From an uncultured Caryophanales bacterium (lineage in GTDB: Bacteria > Bacillota_I > Bacilli_A > RF39 > UBA660), in the NCBI GenBank assembly GCA_947564265.1, contig CANOBK010000008.1, positions 1-64,000 of the forward strand: a DNA stretch of 64,000 nucleotides, in the 5' to 3' direction. Every line of letters begins with the position of its first letter. Positions within the stretch are counted from its first letter, which is position 1. Below, piece after piece: positions 33,332-41,381 of this stretch. The notes under the pieces are model-generated. The model worked only from the letters and a program-made list of their open reading frames with translations. It ran no database searches and had not been told where the DNA came from. Position numbers and translations under genes: made by a program.

Positions 33332-34540
33332 TTATAGTACATCTGAGAATCTATTATATTCTCCGTTACCAGAGTAGTAATATACGTTTCCTTCCATGTT
33401 TCGAACACCACCTAAGGCATCGTTTACTGCTTCTGTTGCCTGAGCGAGCTTTTCTTGTCCCCAAGCTGTATTATAGTATTTTCCACCAGGTTCATAGGCA
33501 ATATGCGTTTCTCCCCATGGGAAGTATCCTTTTTCTAAAACCTCTGTCACAGAATTTCCATAACCATCTGCCTCTAATCGATTTAGTACTGTACAAGTAA
33601 CTCCTAACATATCATCCTTAGAGTTTCCTGCTTCTCCAGCGACTTGAGCGCATAATAAATTATAATCACTTTGTGAAATGGTACCAGGTGCTTTCGTATA
33701 CTGACTATCTGGAACGATGGTATATTTTTGGTTGTCTGTCGTAATCGTTCCTGTAGAAGATTTAATTCCAGCTGTTGCCTGACTCTTTGTATGAATATCT
33801 CCTGTATATCCACGTGCTAAATATTCTTCAGGAATTCCATTGGTAGTTGTAGAACTGCTTGAAACTGCAGGAGGTTCTGGAATAGTCGTTGTTGTTTCTG
33901 GGGTAGAAGCAACTCCTGATCCTACAGTTGCCGCTACACCTGCAGCGCTTGCTACCGTTTCCGCTGTACCAGAGCCCGTTGTTGGAGCATTTCCAATACC
34001 ATCTTGTGTTGTATATCCAAGAACAGAACCATTCTTTACAATTTGTACACTTCCATCTGGACGTGTAATAAACTCTAATTCTCCATCCTCAAAAGCAGAT
34101 TTACGAATTTTTGAACTGTCAATAAAGTCTCCTGCTAAAGCTCCTGAGGCAGTAGAAGAAATTTTACTGTAATCTACAGAGCCACTGCCTTCCGCAAGTC
34201 CAAGAGCAGAAAGTTGTGCAATTGACTCTGCTAAATTACTTTCAATTTTTGCCTTTGTTTCCTCATCTGTCTCTGTATAATTTTGTAAAACATAGTTTGA
34301 CAAAAACTGTGAAAACTTCAAAATTGCCTCTTCATATTTTGGAACAATTGCGTTTAACTCATCAATATTAGCAAAGTATTCATTACTCGCTACTACCGTT
34401 TTAAATGTTTCACTTTCTCTTAAAGCTGTAATTACTGAATACATTTGAGAACAAGTATCTGACAACTGTCCTGATGCATTATTAAGATCAGAACTACTTG
34501 ACATTAAGCCTTCAATACTTAAAGATTTTTCTCCGTTCAT
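33332..34540 (-). CDS. T7SS candidate effector: YxxxD domain plus SleB-type cell wall hydrolase
   Basis: A 402-residue protein. Residues ~1-120 are the YxxxD domain (FKTVVASNEYFANI, VLQNYTETDEETK) and ~125-185 the second module shared with 31114-32682 (FEDGELEFITRPDGSVQIVK). A Gly/Ser/Thr/Pro linker follows, and the last ~125 residues form a Hydrolase_2/SleB domain: LLCAQVAGEAGNSKDDMLG with the catalytic Glu, TCTVLNRLEADGYGNSV, and the ending YYSGNGEYNRF. SleB enzymes are lytic transglycosylases of peptidoglycan. There is no Sec signal peptide, so T7SS export is the likely route. It could open the wall for the secretion system or act on spores or competitors. Confidence 0.85.
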   Translation of the reverse strand: MNGEKSLSIEGLMSSSSDLNNASGQLSDTCSQMYSVITALRESETFKTVVASNEYFANIDELNAIVPKYEEAILKFSQFLSNYVLQNYTETDEETKAKIESNLAESIAQLSALGLAEGSGSVDYSKISSTASGALAGDFIDSSKIRKSAFEDGELEFITRPDGSVQIVKNGSVLGYTTQDGIGNAPTTGSGTAETVASAAGVAATVGSGVASTPETTTTIPEPPAVSSSSTTTNGIPEEYLARGYTGDIHTKSQATAGIKSSTGTITTDNQKYTIVPDSQYTKAPGTISQSDYNLLCAQVAGEAGNSKDDMLGVTCTVLNRLEADGYGNSVTEVLEKGYFPWGETHIAYEPGGKYYNTAWGQEKLAQATEAVNDALGGVRNMEGNVYYYSGNGEYNRFSDVL

Positions 34541-34630
34541 TCAATTTCCTCCTTATTGTGTGTCAGTATATGATATCAACATAACTTCACTTATTATTTT
34601 ATATAAATAAAGAATAACATAAAAAAACGA

Positions 34631-34662
34631 AATATACAAAAAAAATTACACAATTTGTCAAA
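34631..34662 (-). promoter_or_regulatory. Promoter region of the SleB-domain gene with shared motif (copy 2)
   Basis: Minus strand TTGACA (34656-34661) within TTTGACAAATTGTGTA (34647-34662), with TATATT at 34631-34636 after a 19-bp spacer. The exact 16-nt match with 33258-33273 suggests common control of the two genes. Confidence 0.55.
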
Positions 34663-34698
34663 TAAATTTTTATTACATCAAAGAAAAATAGTAAAATT

Positions 34699-35628
34699 TC
34701 AACTTTTTATTAACATCCTTAATACCTTTTCTGTTTGATTTCTTAATTGATCATTCTCAATTATCAATGAAATATGCTTTAAATAAAAGAAGTTTCCTAA
34801 AGCAAGAGTACAAGAAAGAATGATCAGGTAAGAAATTTCAAATAAATTTAGTTGTCCTTCCCAATCAATGATTAAGGTTGTTTCGTAATCTCCATTTCTT
34901 TCAGTGACAAATAAAGAGTCGTAAATTTTTTTTATGATCTGAGATTCATCCTCACTTTTTATTAATTTTTTTTGGTATTTTTCTAGAAAATGGTTTCGTT
35001 TTTTACTAGTATTAATTCCTTTAGAACTACTCTTTTTCATTATTGTAATTCCTTTTTTTATTATTTTTTTTAATTTTGAAAAATCACAGCCTAACTCAGT
35101 AATTCCATAAAATATTTTACTATGAAGCAAAAAGCTATAATTCATAGGAATCAATTCGTTATCGAAGTACAATTTGTTTTTTCCGCAGAAGGGACATAGA
35201 CATTGTCCCTTTCTATTAGCGGAGGTAATTTGGTCTACATAAAAAACATTTAAACAAGAGTAACAAGCAGCTACGTTATTAGAATCCATCTGGTCCACCA
35301 TCGCTTTTTTTTCTTTTAGTCCATAAATTTCATGAATGATTTCTGAAAGATTATAATCACTAATTGGTAAAGAAGTATCTGGAACTAACAACAATCTCTC
35401 AATAATTTGAGAAATATGATTATTTTTCACATTCTTAGTCACGGATATATAATATAGAACAATGCACATTTCTTCTTCTGAAAGCGTAGATATCGGAAGA
35501 GATTCAATTTTTTTATAAATTTGTAAATAGTTTTTTGGCATTGTTAAAAAGAATTGAATGTCTAAAAACAATTCTGGTAACATTCTAACTTCTAATTCTG
35601 TATATTTCTCTAACCACCAGTATTTCAT
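34699..35628 (-). CDS. Zinc-ribbon protein of unknown function, next to the T7SS locus
   Basis: A 309-residue protein. A zinc ribbon lies at about residues 125-155: ACYSC, then KGQCLCPFCG (two CxxC-type knuckles). The N-terminal part is helical. After the ribbon comes a very basic stretch (KKIIKKGITIMKKSSSKG) and a C-terminal Leu-rich segment (LNLFEISYLIILSCTLALG) that could be a membrane or packing helix. The family was not recognised. It ends 158 bp before the SleB-domain gene and could be part of the T7SS neighbourhood or an unrelated nucleic-acid-binding protein. Confidence 0.65.
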   Translation of the reverse strand: MKYWWLEKYTELEVRMLPELFLDIQFFLTMPKNYLQIYKKIESLPISTLSEEEMCIVLYYISVTKNVKNNHISQIIERLLLVPDTSLPISDYNLSEIIHEIYGLKEKKAMVDQMDSNNVAACYSCLNVFYVDQITSANRKGQCLCPFCGKNKLYFDNELIPMNYSFLLHSKIFYGITELGCDFSKLKKIIKKGITIMKKSSSKGINTSKKRNHFLEKYQKKLIKSEDESQIIKKIYDSLFVTERNGDYETTLIIDWEGQLNLFEISYLIILSCTLALGNFFYLKHISLIIENDQLRNQTEKVLRMLIKS

Positions 35629-35654
35629 GTAGAATCCCCCTGCATTTTTATTAT

Positions 35655-36536
35655 TTAGTTATTTTTCTTCGTTTTGAATTTTTTACCAATGATTGTTCCT
35701 AATTGAACTTTTACTTCAATCCCTTGATTTGAATATTTTAAAATTAAAGGATCCATTTCAACTTGATTTTTTTCTAGAAACAGGACAATGGTACTTCCGC
35801 CAAACTCAAAATATCCTTTCTCTTCTCCTCTTTGAAATTTCTTTACTGAATGGTTGACTATTTTTCCTACCATTAAGGCTCCAACCTCTACCCAAGCTAC
35901 TGTTTTAAAATGATCTGTTTCTAAAATGGATACTTGTCTGCTATTTTCTTGAAATACTTTGTAATGCTCATAAACAATCGGAGATACAGTATGAAGCCTT
36001 CCTGGAATAAAATAGGTATTTTTTACCTTACCAGAATCAAAGAAAGAATACCGATGATAATCATCTACAGAAAGGCGAAAAACAAGGCAAAGTCCTCCCT
36101 GATATTTTTTAGAAAGTTCCTCATCTTGAAGGATGGAATCAACACTATACTGACTGTGTTTCACAGAAAAAATCAAATTTTGATCAATTGGATAGACCAT
36201 TAATCTACTATCACAAATAGAAATAAAATCAGAAGGTTCTATCGAAATTGGCCTCCTACTAGGAATGATTTTTCTAGTAAAAAAATCATTAAAGCTCTGA
36301 TAATCCTTTTTTTCATATTCTTCTAATAGAATGTGATTTTTTTGAACAAATGATTTTATTTTATGCTTAGAAAGTTTACTATTATTGTATTTTCCATAGA
36401 TTTTAGAAATCAAGGGTCTCGTAATTACTTTCAGAAACACTCTTCCTATCGCTGTCTGATATAAAAAAGAAAGACTTTTCTGATTATACTGAGGTACCTC
36501 GATTTCTTTATTTTTCTGATAATCAAAAATACGCAT
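35655..36536 (-). CDS. psd: Phosphatidylserine decarboxylase
   Basis: A 293-residue enzyme that converts phosphatidylserine to phosphatidylethanolamine at the membrane. Family motifs: DYQSFNDFFTRK (N-terminal), LSVDDYHRYSFFDSGKV (catalytic-region Asp/His), and FGGSTIVLF, the self-cleavage site where the Ser becomes the pyruvoyl group (the usual motif is LGST; here GGST). The length fits group II Psd. It starts within the pssA stop codon, so the two steps of PE synthesis are translationally coupled. Confidence 0.93.
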   Translation of the reverse strand: MRIFDYQKNKEIEVPQYNQKSLSFLYQTAIGRVFLKVITRPLISKIYGKYNNSKLSKHKIKSFVQKNHILLEEYEKKDYQSFNDFFTRKIIPSRRPISIEPSDFISICDSRLMVYPIDQNLIFSVKHSQYSVDSILQDEELSKKYQGGLCLVFRLSVDDYHRYSFFDSGKVKNTYFIPGRLHTVSPIVYEHYKVFQENSRQVSILETDHFKTVAWVEVGALMVGKIVNHSVKKFQRGEEKGYFEFGGSTIVLFLEKNQVEMDPLILKYSNQGIEVKVQLGTIIGKKFKTKKNN

Positions 36537-37153
36537 TAGAAATAAAGTAGAAGTAAGGTGACAGCTATAACAATTGCTAGGAAAGTAAATAGATATAGAA
36601 CATTTCCTGTTAATTTTTTTATTTTAAAGTTGTAAGTAAATAGAAAGGCAACCAGCAAAATAACAGATGTCATAATTCCCTCAAAAATATCTGGTTCTAA
36701 AATAAAAGACAAGATATAAACAATTGGAAAGATAAACGATGTTGTTGTTACAGGAAGTCCGCTATAATATTTAACAGGTCCACTTAAATGGAAAGATAAT
36801 GCCTCTACATTGAAGAAACCTAAACGAATCACTCCACCTAAAGCTAACATGGTGTAAATCACGTTATGGTACCATTCTTCGTATCCCATACAGTGAAAAA
36901 TTACAATAGGAAAAATAACGAAATTAACAATATCCGATAAAGAATCAATTTCTACCCCAAACATCTTTTCTTTCTTATTTCTTTTACACTTTCTCGCAAT
37001 TGGTCCATCGAAAATATCACAAATTCCCGCTGCTAATAAGCAGAGGAATGCATATAAAATTTCTCCACTAAATGCAAGATTTATTCCAAAAATACTAAAA
37101 CATACACCTAGGTATGTTAAAATTACAGATTTATTATAGTAACCAATAAACAT
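36536..37153 (-). CDS. pssA: CDP-diacylglycerol-serine O-phosphatidyltransferase
   Basis: A 205-residue integral membrane enzyme making phosphatidylserine from CDP-diacylglycerol and serine. The CDP-alcohol phosphotransferase signature is complete: DGPIAR, then a spacer, G in MFGVEIDSLSD with the final two Asp (pattern DGxxAR...GxxxDxxxD). About six membrane helices. It feeds the coupled downstream psd. cdsA, which supplies CDP-diacylglycerol, lies 2.1 kb upstream on the same strand. Confidence 0.95.
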   Translation of the reverse strand: MFIGYYNKSVILTYLGVCFSIFGINLAFSGEILYAFLCLLAAGICDIFDGPIARKCKRNKKEKMFGVEIDSLSDIVNFVIFPIVIFHCMGYEEWYHNVIYTMLALGGVIRLGFFNVEALSFHLSGPVKYYSGLPVTTTSFIFPIVYILSFILEPDIFEGIMTSVILLVAFLFTYNFKIKKLTGNVLYLFTFLAIVIAVTLLLLYF

Positions 37154-37206
37154 AAAATCACTCTCTTTATACCATTTATTATATCATAGACTCCTTTATT
37201 TTCCAA

Positions 37207-37246
37207 AAGAAAATGAAAGGGATTAATTCCTTTCACTTGGAACATT
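37207..37246 (-). terminator. Terminator of the 203-residue membrane-anchored gene
   Basis: Minus strand GTGAAAGG, 7-nt loop, CCTTTCAT, then TTTTCTTTT. The stem overlaps the end of the coding sequence. It separates this gene from pssA. Confidence 0.65.
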
Positions 37247-37834
37247 TAGAATAAAATTTTCTGCATCTACAACTGTACCCTCTTCATCTAGAATTCGAAT
37301 AATAATATTATTTTTCTTTCCAGGAACTAGCGTATCGATTTTGTAATAATGACGATTGGTTGAAACAATATTCCCCTCTTCATCTAAAAAATCCAAATAT
37401 TCTAGCGTATCTATATCCTGCATCACAATACTTTCCGTTGAAGCAAAAAACTGAGCCTGATACCTTTCACCAGTATGAAAATAAATATAAAGACTATTTG
37501 TATCTTCCCGATAAGGATTGTAAATTAAAAGAGGATTTTCAATGGAATAGGAATTTATTAATAATGATTTAATTTTTTTGTTTATAATCTCTGTATAATT
37601 TTCAGTCTCTACCGTTAAGTCTTCTGGCATATGTACCACTTTTACTTGGCTCCCAATTCGGTAATCATCTTCTAAAGAGATATTATTCTCTACCCATTCT
37701 AAATCCGTTTCATGTGAATTAATATAATCTTGATAAGATTTTTTTCCGAGTTTGTAAACTTGTTGAGTTGCTAAGATTAGTATTAAAAATAAAACGGCAT
37801 ATTTTACTATTTGCTTTAACATATATTTATTCAT
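37223..37834 (-). CDS. Membrane-anchored hypothetical protein
   Basis: A 203-residue protein with one N-terminal membrane helix (~10-27, YAVLFLILILATQQV) and a soluble extracytoplasmic region. The second half looks beta-rich and Ig-like (YYKIDTLVPGKKNNIIIRILDEEGTVVDAENF). No Cys or catalytic motif. Family not recognised. It is the last gene before a terminator and is separated by 45 bp from a small acidic gene upstream. Confidence 0.65.
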   Translation of the reverse strand: MNKYMLKQIVKYAVLFLILILATQQVYKLGKKSYQDYINSHETDLEWVENNISLEDDYRIGSQVKVVHMPEDLTVETENYTEIINKKIKSLLINSYSIENPLLIYNPYREDTNSLYIYFHTGERYQAQFFASTESIVMQDIDTLEYLDFLDEEGNIVSTNRHYYKIDTLVPGKKNNIIIRILDEEGTVVDAENFILNVPSERN

Positions 37835-37878
37835 AAATTCACCACTACTTTTAGTATATACTATTTTTTATTTTTTTT

Positions 37879-38154
37879 CTATTTATTTGTATTAGAATAA
37901 TATTCTCTTTCAGAAAGCTCTTTCGCTATTTGTTCTAAAGAGCCATTCTCATTGATAAAATCACTCGAATTAAGATAAGTTTCTAGATCAAATAATAATT
38001 CCTTTATTGTTCCATATTTTTGATAAGAAAATCCATAACGACTTAGTGTTTCAATTTGATAGTCTGATAAAAACATTCCATTTTTTCTTTTTTCTGAAAC
38101 ATAAAGTCGTAAATTATTAGGAATTATTTTTTCAATATCAAAGTCTTTTTCCAT
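37879..38154 (-). CDS. Small hypothetical protein
   Basis: A 91-residue soluble, charged protein with no membrane segment: RLYVSEKRKNGMFLSDYQIETLSRYGF then a helical acidic C-terminus (LEQIAKELSEREYY). The YQIETLSRYG segment suggests a small helical domain. Family not recognised. The ribosome site TAGGAGGAAT precedes the ATG. Confidence 0.65.
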   Translation of the reverse strand: MEKDFDIEKIIPNNLRLYVSEKRKNGMFLSDYQIETLSRYGFSYQKYGTIKELLFDLETYLNSSDFINENGSLEQIAKELSEREYYSNTNK

Positions 38155-38177
38155 TTTGATTCCTCCTATCAGAAAAG

Positions 38178-38213
38178 AAAGGGATTTCTAGAAATTTCTT
38201 CTAGAAACCCCAT
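38178..38213 (-). terminator. Terminator of rseP
   Basis: Minus strand GGGGTTTCTAGA, short loop, TCTAGAAATCCC, then TTTCTTTTC. A long stem placed right after the rseP stop codon. Confidence 0.8.
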
Positions 38214-38217
38214 CGAA

Positions 38218-39261
38218 TTAAAATAATCTTAAGATGTCATTAAAGGTAATGTAAACCATTAATATCATTAATAGGAGAAAACCAATCGTATGAATTTTAT
38301 TTTCTGTTTCTGGTTTTACTGGACTTCCCTTAATTTTCTCAATTATTAAGAATAAGATTCTACCACCATCAAATGCTGGAAATGGAATTAAATTAATGAA
38401 TCCAACATTGATACTTAATAGTGCGATTAGATAAAGGATATTCGCAAATCCTGCTTTGGCTTGTGTTCCAACAATATTATAAATACCAACAGGACCAGAA
38501 AATTGATTCACTGAGACGCTTCCCGTAAATAAGCTTTCTAGCGTTACAAACATCTGTCTAAAAAGAGAACCTGTTTTAACAAATGCATACTCGATTGCTG
38601 CTCCTAATCCTTGCTTTCTTTCATTATTGATTAAGACCCCAATTCGATAAACTTCTTGACCTTCTACTTCTTCTTTGATTGGTTCAACATCAAAGGTATA
38701 TTCTTTTCCATCTCTTTGTATCTTAAATTCTACTGGTTTATCTTTATCAACAATTTGTAAGAATAAGGAAATATCATCAGAAGTTTTTACTTTACGGTTA
38801 TTGATAACAAGAACTTTATCTCCATTCTGTAATCCTGCAATTTCTGCTGGATTATCTTTTACTACTTCAGCAATAATTGGTTTTGAGCTAGATGATCCAT
38901 AAACAAGACCGATTACAAAAAGAATTAAAACTGCAAAAATAAAGTTAAATCCTGCACCAAAAAACATAACTAAAAATCTTTGCCAAGCCTTTTTCGCATA
39001 AAGTTTTCTGTTTTCTGGAACCTTTTTATCATCGTCGACTTCTTCTCCTGCTAAGGAAACAAAACCTCCAATAGGAATCGCACGAATACAATATTCAGTT
39101 TCCCCATTTTTCCCCTTTTTAGAGAATAACTTTGGTCCCATTCCAATTGAAAATTCATATACATAAATTCCACATAATTTTGCAAATAAAAAATGTCCTG
39201 ATTCATGCACTAATACAATAATTCCTAATACAAGGATAAAATAGATAATATTTAATAACAT
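38218..39261 (-). CDS. rseP: RseP/RasP site-2 protease
   Basis: A 347-residue intramembrane zinc protease that cleaves anti-sigma factors, remnant signal peptides and similar substrates within the membrane. VHESGH (zinc-binding) is in the first helix, a PDZ domain lies at ~120-200 (DNPAEIAGLQNGDKVLVIN), and NLIPFPAFDGGR near the C-terminus carries the third ligand. Four membrane segments, as expected. It lies 10 bp after cdsA, the conserved Bacillus-type order. Confidence 0.95.
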   Translation of the reverse strand: MLLNIIYFILVLGIIVLVHESGHFLFAKLCGIYVYEFSIGMGPKLFSKKGKNGETEYCIRAIPIGGFVSLAGEEVDDDKKVPENRKLYAKKAWQRFLVMFFGAGFNFIFAVLILFVIGLVYGSSSSKPIIAEVVKDNPAEIAGLQNGDKVLVINNRKVKTSDDISLFLQIVDKDKPVEFKIQRDGKEYTFDVEPIKEEVEGQEVYRIGVLINNERKQGLGAAIEYAFVKTGSLFRQMFVTLESLFTGSVSVNQFSGPVGIYNIVGTQAKAGFANILYLIALLSINVGFINLIPFPAFDGGRILFLIIEKIKGSPVKPETENKIHTIGFLLLMILMVYITFNDILRLF

Positions 39262-39271
39262 AGTTAGCCTC

Positions 39272-40084
39272 CTATATCAGTGACATAAATAATGTCGCTG
39301 TAATTACCACAAAGATAATACTGTCAAAGCGATCTAAAACTCCTCCATGCCCTGGGATTAGATTCGAGAAATCTTTTTCATCATAATGCCTTTTAATTGC
39401 TGAAAATACTAAGTCACCCAATTGTCCCATTAAAGATAAGGTCATTGTAATAATCAATAAATTAATGATATCAATTGATGAATTAATCACCGTTAAGTAA
39501 AATACACTTGCGATAAATACACCCATAACGGTTCCACCAATCAATCCCTCGATTGTTTTATATGGGGAAATCACTTCTACTAATTTATGCTTTCCAACTA
39601 GCAGTCCTGTAAACAAAGAAAAAGTATCCGTCATCGTAGTAATTAATAAAAAGTATAAAATATAATTCAAAGAGTAATTTCTTGTTAAGATAATCAAATT
39701 AAAAGATAACCCTAAGAATAGCACACTCCCCATTAGGAACATCGCATCTTCTAAATTATATTTCTTTTCATCTGCCAAAATGATAATTGGAATGAAAAAG
39801 ATAATTAAAAGTAGACTAAGAACACGATAATCTAGAATAATCTTAAATTCTGTAGAATTCCAATTATTTAAGATAATAAAAAGCAAACAAGCATAAGATA
39901 AAATTTTTAATGTTAGTGGTACTTGTTCCTCTTTCTTCTTTTTCTTAAATCTAACATTCCATAATTCTCTAAATCCTAACATTCCTATTAAGGCCATTAG
40001 TACTGCAAAATATTCTCCTCCTAAAAATAATAATGGTAAGAAAATAATTAAAATAAGGGCAGCTCCTAACGCTCTTTTTTTCAT
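39272..40084 (-). CDS. cdsA: Phosphatidate cytidylyltransferase
   Basis: A 270-residue membrane enzyme that forms CDP-diacylglycerol from phosphatidate and CTP. The C-terminal signature FSAIKRHYDEKDFSNLIPGH continuing GGVLDRFDS is complete. Around eight membrane helices. I chose ATG 40084, which follows AGGAGG at the normal distance, rather than the TTG two codons upstream. It supplies PssA and is coupled to rseP. Confidence 0.95.
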   Translation of the reverse strand: MKKRALGAALILIIFLPLLFLGGEYFAVLMALIGMLGFRELWNVRFKKKKKEEQVPLTLKILSYACLLFIILNNWNSTEFKIILDYRVLSLLLIIFFIPIIILADEKKYNLEDAMFLMGSVLFLGLSFNLIILTRNYSLNYILYFLLITTMTDTFSLFTGLLVGKHKLVEVISPYKTIEGLIGGTVMGVFIASVFYLTVINSSIDIINLLIITMTLSLMGQLGDLVFSAIKRHYDEKDFSNLIPGHGGVLDRFDSIIFVVITATLFMSLI

Positions 40085-40227
40085 AAGCAACCTCCTAGTT
40101 TCACAAATATTCTAAATTCAATTATAATACACTTTTCAAAGAACTACAATCTGTTTTCCCAAAATAATTTTTTTGAATTCTTGAAATAATTTTATTAATA
40201 CTAGGAACACTAAAAATGGTGATATCT

Positions 40228-40731
40228 ATGAATTACTTAAATATTTTCTTCTTCTTTTCTATTCTAGGGCATTTTATTGAAAGTACATTTGTGAAAAACT
40301 ATACTAGTGGTATCCTTTATGGATATTGGACTCCCATTTATGGAATTGGAGTAGTTATTATTCTTTTATTCAATCAGGGATTAAAAAAAAGAGTGAAGAC
40401 AACTTGGAAACGATACGTCGCTCTATTTTTTCTTTCGGCCATTACACTTGCGACAATGGAATATGTTGGTGGTTATTTTATCGAAAAATTATTCCATCAA
40501 GTTTTTTGGAATTATCAAGATCATAAAGCCAATATCGGAAGATACACTTCTATCGAAATGAGTCTCGTTTGGGGAGTCAGTAGTATTTTCGTTGCTTTAA
40601 TCATCGATCCAATCGCAAAAAAGTATAGTAAAAAAATCCCAAATTTTATTTCTTATTTTCTTTTAATTCTGCTTATTATTGACTGTTTAATGACGATTAA
40701 TAATAAGATTATTTCTTTTTTAATAAAATAA
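40228..40731 (+). CDS. Membrane protein, putative ABC-transporter type IV family (PF06541-like)
   Basis: A 167-residue polytopic membrane protein with about five helices. The N-terminus FSILGHFIES and LYGYWTPIYGIG, then ATMEYVGGYFIEKLF and VFWNYQDHKANI, match the CmpB/YvlB-like 'putative ABC-transporter type IV' family, whose biochemical role is unproven. The start at 40228 is preferred because GGTGAT precedes it; ATG 40216 is also in frame. It is a lone plus-strand gene between minus-strand housekeeping genes. Confidence 0.78.
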   Translation: MNYLNIFFFFSILGHFIESTFVKNYTSGILYGYWTPIYGIGVVIILLFNQGLKKRVKTTWKRYVALFFLSAITLATMEYVGGYFIEKLFHQVFWNYQDHKANIGRYTSIEMSLVWGVSSIFVALIIDPIAKKYSKKIPNFISYFLLILLIIDCLMTINNKIISFLIK

Positions 40732-40735
40732 AAAA

Positions 40736-40753
40736 AGAATCTCTAAAGATTCT
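40736..40753 (-). terminator. Terminator of the rpsP-khpA operon
   Basis: Minus strand AGAATC, 6-nt loop, GATTCT, then a run of seven T. The khpA stop codon lies inside the stem. On the plus strand the U-tract is missing. Confidence 0.75.
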
Positions 40754-41000
40754 AAAAACTATCAATATTGATTTTTATTTTTTTGTTATCTTTTATATAA
40801 CTACTTGCTTGAACTAAAGTTCTTACAGCATTGGCAATTTTACCACCTTTACCAATTACTCTTCCCATGTCATCTTCACTGACTAAAACTTGGATAAGGA
40901 CAGTATTTTCTTCATCGCTTTCAAATTCTTTTACAGATACTTCTTCTGTATTTACTACTAAGGATTTTACAAGAAATTCTGTTAACTCAATCAAATTCAT
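40752..41000 (-). CDS. khpA: KhpA, KH-domain RNA-binding protein
   Basis: An 82-residue single KH domain protein with the RNA-binding GxxG loop in VIGKGGKIANAVRTL (~50-64). KhpA works with KhpB/EloR in RNA binding that influences cell elongation and division in Bacillota. It follows rpsP by 2 bp, as in most relatives. Confidence 0.93.
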   Translation of the reverse strand: MNLIELTEFLVKSLVVNTEEVSVKEFESDEENTVLIQVLVSEDDMGRVIGKGGKIANAVRTLVQASSYIKDNKKIKINIDSF

Positions 41001-41002
41001 GC

Positions 41003-41269
41003 TTATTTTCCTTGTTTCTTATCAGCATGCTTTTTCATAATTCCAGCTTTGCTGAATAAATTTCTTACAGTATCTGATGGTTGTGCTCCAAGATCTAACC
41101 ATTTTAAAGCGACTTCTTCATTAATTTTTGTTTCTTTTGCAATTGGATCATAAGTTCCAACCAATTCAAGATATTTTCCATCTCTTTTTACTCTAGAATC
41201 GCTTGCTACAATACGATAGCTTGGTCTTTTTTTGGCACCCATACGAGTAAGTCTAATTTTTACTGCCAT
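41003..41269 (-). CDS. rpsP: 30S ribosomal protein S16
   Basis: An 88-residue S16 beginning [20 protein letters not shown], the invariant family start, followed by [18 protein letters not shown] and [19 protein letters not shown] chose the ATG at 41269, preceded by GGAGGAGA; in-frame codons upstream to 41329 are not part of the protein. The usual neighbours ffh (upstream) and rimM-trmD (downstream) are missing here, so the operon has been broken. Confidence 0.97.
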   Translation of the reverse strand: MAVKIRLTRMGAKKRPSYRIVASDSRVKRDGKYLELVGTYDPIAKETKINEEVALKWLDLGAQPSDTVRNLFSKAGIMKKHADKKQGK

Positions 41270-41381
41270 GTTTCTCTCCTCCATTTCTTTTATTAATACC
41301 ATTATAATGCTTCTTTTTAACACTGTCAAGTATTTTTTATTAACAGTATATTTTTATTGATAATTATAATTTTTAAATTAT

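Noticed and set aside
33840-34172. Plus-strand 110-codon frame within the SleB-domain gene
   Set aside because: Arises from the Gly/Thr-rich linker codons read in reverse; no start signals.
41330-41381. Search for ffh/ylxM remnant upstream of rpsP
   Set aside because: Only 52 bp of AT-rich sequence with no coding similarity.
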